The position numbers and the translations under genes are program-made. From contig JBGAIH010000027.1 of the NCBI GenBank assembly GCA_044225675.1, forward strand, positions 8,868 through 72,867: 64,000 nucleotides of DNA, in the 5' to 3' direction. This DNA is from JACMQX01 sp044225675. GTDB taxonomy: Bacteria; Pseudomonadota; Gammaproteobacteria; Burkholderiales; Burkholderiaceae_C. Below, one piece after another: positions 9,934 through 18,210 of this stretch. The notes beneath the pieces were generated by a model. That model made no database searches, had not been told where the DNA came from, and was given only the letters and a program-made list of their open reading frames with translations. Every line of letters starts with the position of its first letter. The stretch's first letter is position 1.

Positions 9934-9981
9934 CACCCCCCGTGGCGGGGGGTGCGGGCATCCTGGTTGCCGCCCTAGCAT
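9934..9981 (+). promoter_or_regulatory. G-rich inverted repeat (copy 1) plus -10 element: probable LAL-regulator site
   Basis: CACCCCCC (9934-9941), a 5-bp spacer, then GGGGGGTG (9947-9954), followed 21 bp later by TAGCAT (9976-9981). The same 8+5+8 structure occurs at 13121 and 20999 at nearly the same distance from a -10-like hexamer. No good -35 element is present, so an activator bound near -43 is likely. The arm GGGGGGTG resembles the G-rich boxes of MalT, a homologue of the regulator encoded at 18211-20955. Confidence 0.7.
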
Positions 9982-9996
9982 CGGGCGGCAACCAGG
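9962..9996. repeat. Perfect 14-bp inverted repeat enclosing the -10 and reaching the Shine-Dalgarno
   Basis: CCTGGTTGCCGCCC (9962-9975) and GGGCGGCAACCAGG (9983-9996) are perfect complements with a 7-base loop that coincides with the proposed -10 hexamer TAGCAT. The right arm ends inside the ribosome-binding site AGGAG (9994-9998) of the aldehyde dehydrogenase gene. RNA from an upstream promoter would fold this hairpin and mask the site; RNA started near 9988 would lack the left arm. Confidence 0.65.
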
Positions 9997-10006
9997 AGAC
10001 AAAGCG

Positions 10007-11485
10007 ATGACAACCCGCATGAGCGAGGCCACGGCGGCCTCGCTGGCCCGGCCTTTCCGCATGCTGATCGGCGACCGGTGGCTGGAAGCGGCCGACGCAG
10101 GCCGTGCCGACGTGATCAACCCCGCCGACGGCCAGGTGATCGCCAGCATCCCGATGGGCGGGCCCGAGGACATCGCGCGTGCCGTCCGGGTGGCCCGCCA
10201 TGCCTTCGACCGGCGGGTCTGGACCTCGCTGCAGCCGCGCGTGCGGACCGCCATACTCTGGAAGGCAGCCGACCTGCTCGAGCAGCGCACGCTGGAGTTT
10301 GCCGAACTCGAAACGCTGGACAACGGCAAGCCGGTCAGCGCATCGCGCACGATCGACATCCCCGGCTGCATCGCCGCCCTGCGCTACTGGGCAGGCTGGT
10401 GCACCAAGCTCAATGGCGAGGTGCCAGCCCTTGACCTGCCGGGGGAGTTCACCGCCATGACGGTGCGCGAGCCGGTGGGCGTGGTGGGCATCATCATCCC
10501 CTGGAACTTTCCGCTCTCGCAGGCCGTGGGCAAGATCGCGCCCGCCCTGGCGGCCGGCTGCACCGTCGTGGTCAAACCGGCGGAGCAGACCTCGCTCACG
10601 CTGCTGCGTTTCGGCGAAATCCTGCTCGAAGCGGGCGTGCCCCCGGGCGTGGTGAACATCGTGCCGGGGCTGGGCCGCACGGCCGGCGCCGCGCTGGCCA
10701 GCCATCCCGACGTGGACAAGCTGTCATTCACCGGCTCGACTGCCGTCGGCAAGCAGTTGATCGCCGCGGCCGCCGGCAACCTCAAGCGCCTGACGCTGGA
10801 GCTGGGCGGCAAGTCCCCCGCCATCGTCTTCGCGGACGCCGACCTCGACAAGGCCATCGCCAGCGTGGCGGGCGGCATCTTCCGCAACGCTGGCCAGATG
10901 TGCGCCGCCGGCTCGCGCCTGTTCGTGGCGCGACGGGTGTTCGATGCGGTGGTCGAAGGCGTGGTCGCCCATGCCCGGGCCGTGCGGCTCGGACCGGGCC
11001 TGGAGCCGGCAACCACGATGGGCCCGCTGGTCTCGCAGGCGCAGCGCGAGCGCGTACTGGGCTACGTCGCATCGGCGCGTGCGCAAGGCGCGGGCATCGC
11101 GATCGGGGGCGAGGCCGGCGAGGGACCTGGCTATTTCATGCAACCGACGGTGATCGTGGGCGCAGGACGGGACGCCTCGGTTTCGCGCGAAGAGATCTTC
11201 GGCCCCGTGCTCGTGGCCTGCCCCTTCGACGACGCCGACGACGTGGCCGAGGCCGCCAATGCCACCGTCTACGGCCTGTCGGCCAACCTCTGGACGCGGG
11301 ACATCAGCACCGCCTACCGTCTGGCCGCGCGCATCCGCGCGGGCACAGTGACCGTCAACAGTGGCATGCTGGTGGGCTCGAACCTGCCCTTTGGCGGCTT
11401 CAGGCAGTCCGGCTGGGGCCGCGAAGGCGGCGCCGAGGGCCTGTCGGCCTTCACCGAGACCAAGACCATCCTGACCGCCCTCTGA
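10007..11485 (+). CDS. NAD(P)-dependent aldehyde dehydrogenase
   Basis: A 492-residue ALDH-superfamily enzyme oxidising an aldehyde to a carboxylate. The key residues are visible: IPWNFPL with the oxyanion-hole Asn near 167, KPAEQTS for coenzyme binding, FTGSTAVG, LELGGKSP with the general-base Glu265, and NAGQMCAAGSR with the nucleophile Cys299. EEIFGPV lies near 400. The start at 10007 follows AGGAG at good spacing. The gene opens a two-gene unit with the GMC oxidoreductase, 11 bases downstream. Together they would turn an alcohol into an acid, as AlkJ and AlkH do in alkane degradation. Confidence 0.94.
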   Translation: MTTRMSEATAASLARPFRMLIGDRWLEAADAGRADVINPADGQVIASIPMGGPEDIARAVRVARHAFDRRVWTSLQPRVRTAILWKAADLLEQRTLEFAELETLDNGKPVSASRTIDIPGCIAALRYWAGWCTKLNGEVPALDLPGEFTAMTVREPVGVVGIIIPWNFPLSQAVGKIAPALAAGCTVVVKPAEQTSLTLLRFGEILLEAGVPPGVVNIVPGLGRTAGAALASHPDVDKLSFTGSTAVGKQLIAAAAGNLKRLTLELGGKSPAIVFADADLDKAIASVAGGIFRNAGQMCAAGSRLFVARRVFDAVVEGVVAHARAVRLGPGLEPATTMGPLVSQAQRERVLGYVASARAQGAGIAIGGEAGEGPGYFMQPTVIVGAGRDASVSREEIFGPVLVACPFDDADDVAEAANATVYGLSANLWTRDISTAYRLAARIRAGTVTVNSGMLVGSNLPFGGFRQSGWGREGGAEGLSAFTETKTILTAL

Positions 11486-11496
11486 GGCGACGGACC

Positions 11497-13110
11497 ATGC
11501 AAGCAAGTTACGACTACATCGTGGTGGGAGGCGGCTCCGCTGGCGCCGTCATCGCGGCCCGCCTGTCCGAGCAACCCGACACGACCGTGCTGCTGCTGGA
11601 GGCCGGCCCGCGCGACCGGCACCTGCTGCTGCGCATGCCGCTGGCGTTCCGGATCCTGCGCCAGAAGATGCTGTTCGACTGGGGTTATGACACGGAGCCT
11701 GAGCCGCATGCCGACGGACGCCGCCTGCCTGCGGCGCGGGGCAAGGTGCTGGGCGGCTCCTCGTCCATCAACGGCATGATGTACTCACGCGGGCACCCAG
11801 CGGACTACGACCGCTGGGCGGCACTGGGGGCCGACGGCTGGTCCTATGAGGAAGTCCTGCCCTTCTTCCGCAAGTCCGAGAACAGTCAGCGCGGCGCCAG
11901 CCGCTGGCACGGCGTGGGCGGGCCACTGCAGGTGGCCACGGACGGCCCTGCCGTGCTGGGCGACCCGCTGGTCGCCGCCCTGCAGGCGAGCGCGCGCGGC
12001 CTGGGCTACGGCGTCACCGACGATCTCGACGGCCCCGTGCCCGAAGGCTTCGGCGTGCCGGACCGAACAGTCGGCAATGGCCGGCGATCCAGCACGTCCA
12101 CCGCTTTCCTCGACCCCGCACGGCACCGACCCAACCTGAAGATCATGACCGGCGCGCATGTCACGCGGATCCTGATGGCGGGTGACACCGCCACCGGCGT
12201 GGAAGTGCAGCTGGACGGCCGCCGCCAGACCGTACGGGCCGATGCCGAAGTCGTGCTGAGCGCGGGCACCTATGCCTCGCCGCAGCTGCTGATGCTCTCG
12301 GGCATCGGTCCGGCAGATGCACTGCGGCAGCACGGCATCCCCGTGGTGGCGGATCTGGCCGGCGTAGGCCGCGGCCTGAAAGAGCACCCGCTCGTGCCGA
12401 TGGGTTTTCGCGGTCGCAAGCCGTTTCCTCTGCGTGCCAAGCTGCGCGCCGACCGCATCGCGCTCGAGGCGCTGCGCTGGCAGTTCACAGGCCGCGGCAC
12501 CATCGCCTCCATGCCTGTCGCCTCCTACGCTTTCCACCGGTCGCACCCCGATCTTGCGCTGCCTGATCTTGAAAGCATCATCCTGCCCATCAGTCTGCAG
12601 GCGCGGGTGTGGTTTCCTGGCATCCGCGCGCCGCACGACGACGTGATGACCGTGCTCAATTGCGTGCTGCGGCCAGGCAGCGTCGGCTCCGTGACGCTGC
12701 GCTCCGCCGATCCACTCGACAAGCCGCAGATCCGGTTCAACCTGCTGTCCGATCCCGCAGACCTCGCACGGCTGCGCCACAGCATCGGATGGACGCGAAA
12801 GTTGATGCGGTCCGCGCCGGTCAACGAGTACATCGCCGACGAGATCTTTCCCGGCGCGGCAGTGGAGACGGACGCTGCGATGGATGCCTACATCCGCGCA
12901 AGCGTGGTGACGGCGCAGCACCCGACGAGCACCTGCCGCATGGGGCGAGGCGGTGACAGCGTCGTCGATCCGCAACTGCGGGTCCATGGCCTGCGAAACC
13001 TGCGCGTGGCAGACGCCTCGGTGATGCCGGAGCTGATCGGCGGCCACACCAACGCGCCATCCATCATGATCGGTGAACGTGCGGCCGACTTCATCCTGTC
13101 GGGCCGCTGA
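11497..13110 (+). CDS. GMC-family FAD-dependent alcohol oxidoreductase
   Basis: A 537-residue glucose-methanol-choline oxidoreductase that oxidises a primary alcohol to an aldehyde. The N-terminus has the FAD fold YIVVGGGSAGAVIAARL and GMC signature 1, ARGKVLGGSSSINGMMYSRG, near residues 77-96. Signature 2 is GTYASPQLLMLSGIG near 257. The active-site pair lies in TAQHPTSTCRMG (His) and GGHTNAPSIMIGERAA (His/Asn). Close relatives by architecture are AlkJ, choline dehydrogenase and polyethylene glycol dehydrogenase; such enzymes usually feed electrons to quinone. The start at 11497 is the first ATG after the aldehyde dehydrogenase stop. Confidence 0.92.
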   Translation: MQASYDYIVVGGGSAGAVIAARLSEQPDTTVLLLEAGPRDRHLLLRMPLAFRILRQKMLFDWGYDTEPEPHADGRRLPAARGKVLGGSSSINGMMYSRGHPADYDRWAALGADGWSYEEVLPFFRKSENSQRGASRWHGVGGPLQVATDGPAVLGDPLVAALQASARGLGYGVTDDLDGPVPEGFGVPDRTVGNGRRSSTSTAFLDPARHRPNLKIMTGAHVTRILMAGDTATGVEVQLDGRRQTVRADAEVVLSAGTYASPQLLMLSGIGPADALRQHGIPVVADLAGVGRGLKEHPLVPMGFRGRKPFPLRAKLRADRIALEALRWQFTGRGTIASMPVASYAFHRSHPDLALPDLESIILPISLQARVWFPGIRAPHDDVMTVLNCVLRPGSVGSVTLRSADPLDKPQIRFNLLSDPADLARLRHSIGWTRKLMRSAPVNEYIADEIFPGAAVETDAAMDAYIRASVVTAQHPTSTCRMGRGGDSVVDPQLRVHGLRNLRVADASVMPELIGGHTNAPSIMIGERAADFILSGR

Positions 13111-13120
13111 CCTGCCGGAT

Positions 13121-13167
13121 CACCCCCCACCGTGGGGGGTGGCTGCGGCACGCCGCTTGCCCACAAT
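13121..13167 (+). promoter_or_regulatory. G-rich inverted repeat (copy 2) plus -10-like element
   Basis: CACCCCCC (13121-13128), spacer ACCGT, GGGGGGTG (13134-13141), then 20 bp to CACAAT (13162-13167), the proposed -10 for the Bug-SDR-ligase-thiolase operon. It begins ten bases after the GMC stop, so taken alone it could be read as a terminator hairpin; the missing T-run and the matching copies at 9934 and 20999 favour an operator. An untranslated leader of about 75 bases would follow. Confidence 0.65.
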
Positions 13168-13249
13168 CGTTTCGCGCTCGACATATCACGGCGATGCATC
13201 CGCAATGGGGTGGATGCGCCCCGCCGCAAGAACTTCTGGAGACAAGACC

Positions 13250-14233
13250 ATGCAATACAGCCTGACCCGCCGCCGCCTGAACGGCCTGTTCGCAGCCACC
13301 GCCGTGGCCGCTGCCTTCCCCGCATCGGCCGATGACTTTCCCTCGCGCGGGATCCGCATGGTCCTGCCCGTCGGGCCCGGCGGCGGCGACACGCTGGCGC
13401 GAGCCTACTCGGACCAGCTGGCCAGCCTCGTCAAGCAACCGGTCATCGTGGACAACAAGCCGGGCGCCGATGGCCTCATTGCCATGCAGGCGCTTCTGAA
13501 CGCACCGGCGGACGGCTACACACTGCTGCTCATCGGCCCGCAGCCCATGGTGTTCAACCCGCTGCTGCGCGCCAACCTGCCGTACAAACCGACGGATCTC
13601 GTTCCGGTCATCGGCGTTGCTCGCTCCTGGACCGTCCTGGTCACGGGCGCCGGCTCCCGGTTCGCCAGGTTCAGCGATCTGGCCACGGCGATGCGCAAGG
13701 AACGCGATGCGGTGTCGATCGGAACGTCCGGCCTGTCCTTCCAGGTCGGAGCGACGCTGCTGGGCACGAAGATGGGCGGTCGTTTCCGCCACGTCAGCTA
13801 CAAGAGCCATTCGCAGGTCGTGGCCGACCTGCTGGGCGGCGTACTGGACTGCGCGCTGGTCGCCACCACCGACGCCGAGTCGCTGACGCTCGCCGGCAAG
13901 CTGCGGGTCCTGGCCGTGGCCTCCAAGGAACGCGTGCCGAGCCTGGCGTCATCGCCGACGATCCGCGAACTGGGCGTCGACTTCGATTTCGCGCTCTGGA
14001 CGGCCCTGGCCGTTCGCGCAGGCACGCCGCCGGAGGTGATCCGCAAGCTCGAATCCGAGCTGCGCAAGGTTCTGACCAGCCAGGCCATGCGGGACTTCGT
14101 TGCCAAGCAGGGAACGACCCTCTCGCCCGTCAGCGGCGCGGAGATCCTGGCCGAGGTCCAGTCGGGCCTGGCCCGCTTCAAGGCGCCGGTGGCCGAGATC
14201 GCAGCCGAGATGGGCATTGAAGGCGCCCGCTGA
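13250..14233 (+). CDS. Bug-family periplasmic substrate-binding protein (second copy)
   Basis: A 327-residue orphan tripartite-tricarboxylate-type receptor. The signal peptide begins MQYSLTRRRLNGLF and ends near ASADDFPS, with arginines that could also satisfy a Tat signal. Family features are FPSRGIRMVLPVGPGGGDT, VIVDNKPGADGLIA and ADGYTLLLIG. It lacks membrane partners in the window. It starts the second LAL-box operon, with SDR, acyl-CoA ligase and SCP2-type thiolase downstream (71-, 67- and 72-base gaps), so its ligand is probably the acid or a precursor degraded by these enzymes. It is clearly different in sequence from the receptor at 2694. Confidence 0.92.
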   Translation: MQYSLTRRRLNGLFAATAVAAAFPASADDFPSRGIRMVLPVGPGGGDTLARAYSDQLASLVKQPVIVDNKPGADGLIAMQALLNAPADGYTLLLIGPQPMVFNPLLRANLPYKPTDLVPVIGVARSWTVLVTGAGSRFARFSDLATAMRKERDAVSIGTSGLSFQVGATLLGTKMGGRFRHVSYKSHSQVVADLLGGVLDCALVATTDAESLTLAGKLRVLAVASKERVPSLASSPTIRELGVDFDFALWTALAVRAGTPPEVIRKLESELRKVLTSQAMRDFVAKQGTTLSPVSGAEILAEVQSGLARFKAPVAEIAAEMGIEGAR

Positions 14234-14303
14234 AACCCTTTGCCGTCGCGGCCACGAGGCCGGGCGCGCGGCATCCGGTGCCCCCTTTTCCGAGGAGAAG
14301 TCG

Positions 14304-15260
14304 ATGAATCAGATGTGCAAGGACCGGGTGGTGATCATCACCGGCGCCGGTCGGGGGCTCGGACGCGAGTACGCCCTGGAGTTCGCGCGGCAGGGCGCAC
14401 GCGTGGTCGTCAATGACCTGGGCGCCCGCACTGACGGCGTCGGCGCCGACGTCACGCCGGCTCAGCGCGTCGTGCAGGAGATCGAAGCGCTGGGAGGCCA
14501 GGCCGTGGCCAACGGCGACGACGTGGCCGACTGGGAAGGCGCGGCGCGCCTGGTCCAGCTGGCAATCGAGCGCTTCGGCGGGCTGGACGTGCTTGTCAAC
14601 AATGCCGGCATCCTGCGCGACAAGAGCCTCGTCAACATGGAACCCGAGGACTGGGACGCGGTCATCCGCGTGCATCTGCGCGGCACCTTCTGCACCCTTC
14701 GGCACGCGGCGGTCTACTGGCGCAACGAGGCCAAGGCTGGCCGCCCGCGCATGGCGCGGGTGATCAACACCTCGTCGTCCTCCGGATTGTTCGGCATCAT
14801 CGGACAGACCAACTACGGCGCAGCGAAGGCGGGCGTCGCCAACATGTCGATCGTCGCGGCGCGCGAGCTTGAACGCTATGGCGTGACCGTCAACGCCATC
14901 TACCCCACGGCCACCAGCCGCCTGACCGAAGACTATTTCAAGACGCGCGGCATGGTGGCTTCCGAGGGGGCGTTCGACCCCTACGATGCTGCCAATGTCG
15001 CCCCCCTGGTCGCCTGGCTGGGCAGCACGGAATCCGGTGCCATCAGCGGCCGCGTGTTTGGCGTGCGAGGCGGCGCAATCACGGTGGCCGAAGGCTGGCA
15101 TGCCGGGCCGGGTATCTCGCGCGACGGGCGCTGGCAGGTGGCGGAGCTGGGCGAGCAGATACCGGCGCTCGTGGAGCGCGCCGCCCCCAACGCGCTGCTG
15201 TCGGGCGTGATTCCACAGCGGGCGGCTGCGTCGGTGCCAGCGCCGGCAGAAAATTCGTGA
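14304..15260 (+). CDS. SDR-family dehydrogenase, 3-hydroxyacyl-CoA dehydrogenase (HSD17B4) type
   Basis: A 318-residue short-chain dehydrogenase. The coenzyme loop TGAGRGLG is at residues 13-20, NNAGILRD near 98, and the catalytic Ser and Tyr-x3-Lys in NTSSSSGLFGIIGQTNYGAAKAG near 156-178. The conserved early region VVVNDLGARTDG matches the dehydrogenase part of peroxisomal multifunctional enzyme 2, which oxidises 3-hydroxyacyl-CoA. The C-terminal extension is longer than in plain SDRs. With the ligase, thiolase and MaoC-like protein it would provide the oxidation step of a beta-oxidation turn. GAGGAG precedes the ATG. Confidence 0.9.
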   Translation: MNQMCKDRVVIITGAGRGLGREYALEFARQGARVVVNDLGARTDGVGADVTPAQRVVQEIEALGGQAVANGDDVADWEGAARLVQLAIERFGGLDVLVNNAGILRDKSLVNMEPEDWDAVIRVHLRGTFCTLRHAAVYWRNEAKAGRPRMARVINTSSSSGLFGIIGQTNYGAAKAGVANMSIVAARELERYGVTVNAIYPTATSRLTEDYFKTRGMVASEGAFDPYDAANVAPLVAWLGSTESGAISGRVFGVRGGAITVAEGWHAGPGISRDGRWQVAELGEQIPALVERAAPNALLSGVIPQRAAASVPAPAENS

Positions 15261-15327
15261 CGGGCAGCTGCCCTGCGCCGCGCGACCCATGCTTTCGTCG
15301 GGCGGCCGTTCCAAGGATCCGAGTTCC

Positions 15328-16881
15328 ATGAGTTTCCTCAGCGTTCCCGCCATGATCGAGGCGCAGTCCCTGCGGCACCCCGACGCCATCGCGCTGGTCT
15401 GCGGCGACGCCCGCCTGAGCTTCCGGGAACTGCAGAAGTGCTCGCTGCACTGGGCCGCGCAGCTTGCCCTCCACGGCCTGCGTGCAGGCGATGTGGCTGC
15501 CGTGTGCGCGACCTCCTCGATCGACTACGTCGCCCTGTTCCTCGCGGCCGTCAGCACGGGCATCGTTGTCGCCCCGCTGCCACCCACTGTCACGCCGGAG
15601 GCGCTGGCGGCCATGGTCGACAGCGCAGGGGCCGCAGCCGTGTTCGCCGACCGGTCCACCGCAGCCCTTCTGCGCAATGCCGGCCTGGCCGACCTGCTGG
15701 TCCTGCTCGACGGCCGGCCCGCTCCGATCGGGTCGGGGCAGCCGGACGAGCGACCGCCAAGGAGCCATGCGCCCGTCGAGCCGCATTGGCCTTTCAACAT
15801 CATCTACTCCTCCGGCACCACCGGCGTGCCCAAGGGCATCGTGCAGACCCATGAACGTCGCGCAGCGCAGGCCGCCCGCCGCGAAACGCTGGGCTATGGC
15901 GAGGGTAAGGTCACGCTTCTGGCCACGCCGCTGTACTCGAACACCACGCTGGTCGCGCTGTTCCCCACTCTGGCGGCGGGTGGCACCGTGGTGCTCATGC
16001 GCAAGTTCGACGCGGCCGGATTTCTGGAACTGGCTGAGCGGGAGCGCGCAACCCACACCATGCTGGTGCCGATCCAGTATCAGCGCATCCTCGCGCATCC
16101 GGCGTTCGGGCGGACCGACCTTTCGGCATTTGAGTACAAGCTGTGCGCCGGTGCGCCGTTTGCACCGCAGCTCAAGCGCGAGGTGCTGGACCGATGGCCT
16201 GGCGGCCTCGTCGAGTTCTACGGAACGACGGAAGGCGGCGGCAGCTGTCTCCTGGAGGCGCACCTGTGGCCCGAAAAGCTGCACACCGTCGGCCGGCCTT
16301 CGGCCGGCAGCGAGTTCGTGGTCCTCGGCGAGGATGACCGGCCGCTGCCGCCCGGCCAGTCCGGTGAAATCGCCGGACGCTCGGCCGTGATGATGGACCG
16401 CTATCACGGACAGACCGAGGCCATGCGCGGGCATGAGTGGCGCGACGCGGCAGGACGCCGCTTTCTTCGCAGCGGCGACGTCGGCTACTTTGACGACGAT
16501 GGCTTCCTGGTGCTGGTGGACCGCAAGAAGGACATGATCATCAGCGGCGGCTTCAACGTCTATCCAAGCGACCTGGAGGCTCAGCTGCGCCGCCATCCCG
16601 ACGTGGAGGACGCGGCGGTGGTGGGCGTGCCGTCCGAGCGCTGGGGCGAGACCCCGTTCGGCTTCGTCGTGGCCCGCGCAGGGCGGGCGGTGGACGCGGA
16701 CGATCTCCTGCTGTGGTGCAACGGCCGTCTGGGCAAGACGCAGCGCCTGGCCGGGCTGCAGCTCGTGGCGGAGCTGCCCAGAAATCCGCTGGGCAAGGTT
16801 CTCAAGCGCGAGCTGCGCGATGACTATCTCGCGCGCTGCGCAACGCCTGCCCACCCGGCAGGGGTGGCGACTTCGGGCTGA
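15328..16881 (+). CDS. AMP-dependent acyl-CoA synthetase/ligase (second copy)
   Basis: A 517-residue acid-CoA ligase. The A3 motif IIYSSGTTGVPKGIV is near residues 158-172, EFYGTTEGGG near 295, RSGDVGYFDDDGFLVLVDRKKD near 390, and the lid Lys in NPLGKVLKREL near 490. The start at MSFLSV (15328) follows AAGGA; an ATG at 15289 lacks conserved sequence. It is a different subgroup from the ligase at 857-2536 and has no long N-terminal tail. It lies between the SDR and the thiolase, so it most likely activates the acid made by the aldehyde dehydrogenase, like AlkK. Confidence 0.93.
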   Translation: MSFLSVPAMIEAQSLRHPDAIALVCGDARLSFRELQKCSLHWAAQLALHGLRAGDVAAVCATSSIDYVALFLAAVSTGIVVAPLPPTVTPEALAAMVDSAGAAAVFADRSTAALLRNAGLADLLVLLDGRPAPIGSGQPDERPPRSHAPVEPHWPFNIIYSSGTTGVPKGIVQTHERRAAQAARRETLGYGEGKVTLLATPLYSNTTLVALFPTLAAGGTVVLMRKFDAAGFLELAERERATHTMLVPIQYQRILAHPAFGRTDLSAFEYKLCAGAPFAPQLKREVLDRWPGGLVEFYGTTEGGGSCLLEAHLWPEKLHTVGRPSAGSEFVVLGEDDRPLPPGQSGEIAGRSAVMMDRYHGQTEAMRGHEWRDAAGRRFLRSGDVGYFDDDGFLVLVDRKKDMIISGGFNVYPSDLEAQLRRHPDVEDAAVVGVPSERWGETPFGFVVARAGRAVDADDLLLWCNGRLGKTQRLAGLQLVAELPRNPLGKVLKRELRDDYLARCATPAHPAGVATSG

Positions 16882-16953
16882 GAAAGGCGGACCATCACCT
16901 GCTGATCCGGCGGCGCGGTTGCCACCGGCACTCCCCTGGAAAAGTCCTGATTC

Positions 16954-18153
16954 ATGAGCCAGAAGACCTTTGTTGCCGGCGTCGGCATGATCCCCTTCAC
17001 CAAGCCCGGCGCGAGCCCCACCTATGTCGAGATGGGTTCCGAGGCCGTTCGCCTGGCGCTCGCCGACGCGGGCCTCGACTACGCCAAGGTGCAGGCGGCG
17101 TATGCGGGCTACGTGTACGGGGACTCGACCTGTGGTCAGACCGTTCTCTACGAAGTGGGCCGTACCGGCATCCCGATCTTCAATGTCAACAACAACTGCT
17201 CGACGGGCTCCAGCGCGCTGATGCTGGCACGCACCGCGGTGGAGCTGGGCCAGGTGGACTGCGCGCTGGCCGTCGGCTTCGAGCAGATGCAGTCGGGCGC
17301 CCTGCGATCCCACTGGGACGACCGACCCCAGACCCGCACGCGCTTTCACCATGTGTGGCAATCGCTGACGGCCGACGCCGGCCCCGAAGTGCCGCGGGCG
17401 ATGCGCTGCTTCGCCGGGGCGGGGCGCGAGCACATGCGCAAGTGGGGCACGAAGCTGGAGACCTTTGCCGCCATCCGGGCAAAGGCCAGCCGCCATGCCG
17501 CACGCAATCCGCTGGCGATCTTCCGCAAGGAGCTCAGCGTCGAGGACGTGATGAACGACAAGCCCTTGTGGCCAGGCGTGGCGACTCGCCTGATGGCCTG
17601 CCCGCCCACCTGCGGCGCGGCTGCGGCCATCGTGGTGTCGGAGAGCTTCGCCCGCCGCCACGGCCTGCGCACCGACGTTCAGATCCTGGCGCAGAGCATG
17701 ACGACTGACGTCGTGGAATCTTTCGATCCGCCTTCGCTGATCAACTACGTGGGCTACCAGATGTCACGCAATGCGGCCACCTCGGTATACGAGCGCGCCG
17801 GCGTCGACCCCGCCGACATACGGGTCTGCGAACTGCACGACTGCTTCGCGCACAACGAGCTGCTGACCTACGAGGCCATCGGGCTGTGCCCCGAAGGCGG
17901 CGCCGAACGCTTCGTGCTGGACGGCGACAACACCTACGGCGGCCGCTGCGTGACCAATCCATCGGGCGGCCTGCTGTCCAAGGGCCACCCGCTTGGCGCG
18001 ACGGGCCTGGCGCAGTGCTTCGAGCTGACGCAGCAGCTGCGCGGAACGGCGGGTGACCGGCAGGTCGACGACGTTCAGCTTGCGCTGCAGCACAACCTCG
18101 GCCTGGGAGGCGCCTGCGTGATCACGCTGTACGGCCGCAGCGACTCCCTTTGA
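16954..18153 (+). CDS. SCP2/SCPx-type thiolase (lipid-transfer protein family)
   Basis: A 399-residue condensing-type enzyme that should cleave a 3-ketoacyl-CoA, often one with a branched or side-chain structure. The nucleophile Cys82 is in NNNCSTGSSAL, the His of the HxxGATG-like motif in SKGHPLGATGLAQ near 343, and ELHDCFAHNE matches the SCPx-specific NEAF-equivalent region. The family includes bacterial thiolases of steroid and terpenoid side-chain degradation. It ends the operon from 13250 and faces the LAL regulator gene across 57 bp. Confidence 0.9.
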   Translation: MSQKTFVAGVGMIPFTKPGASPTYVEMGSEAVRLALADAGLDYAKVQAAYAGYVYGDSTCGQTVLYEVGRTGIPIFNVNNNCSTGSSALMLARTAVELGQVDCALAVGFEQMQSGALRSHWDDRPQTRTRFHHVWQSLTADAGPEVPRAMRCFAGAGREHMRKWGTKLETFAAIRAKASRHAARNPLAIFRKELSVEDVMNDKPLWPGVATRLMACPPTCGAAAAIVVSESFARRHGLRTDVQILAQSMTTDVVESFDPPSLINYVGYQMSRNAATSVYERAGVDPADIRVCELHDCFAHNELLTYEAIGLCPEGGAERFVLDGDNTYGGRCVTNPSGGLLSKGHPLGATGLAQCFELTQQLRGTAGDRQVDDVQLALQHNLGLGGACVITLYGRSDSL

Positions 18154-18210
18154 GCGCCACGGTGGTAGGGCAAGGCGCCCGCCGCGCGGGATGAGCCATT
18201 GCGTTCCCGC

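Noticed and set aside
6562..10371. Very long minus-strand open frame opposite the MDR and FAD oxidoreductase genes
   Set aside because: Its translation is low-complexity Arg/His/Ala sequence without family motifs, while the plus strand carries well-defined enzymes; long antisense frames are expected at this GC content.
13121..13141. GC hairpin after the GMC gene as a terminator
   Set aside because: No T-run follows, and the same 8+5+8 element occurs between divergent genes at 20999 and before another promoter at 9934, so an operator is the better reading.
15079..17661. Minus-strand open frame of about 860 codons
   Set aside because: Lies opposite the SDR, acyl-CoA ligase and thiolase, whose catalytic motifs are all intact on the plus strand.
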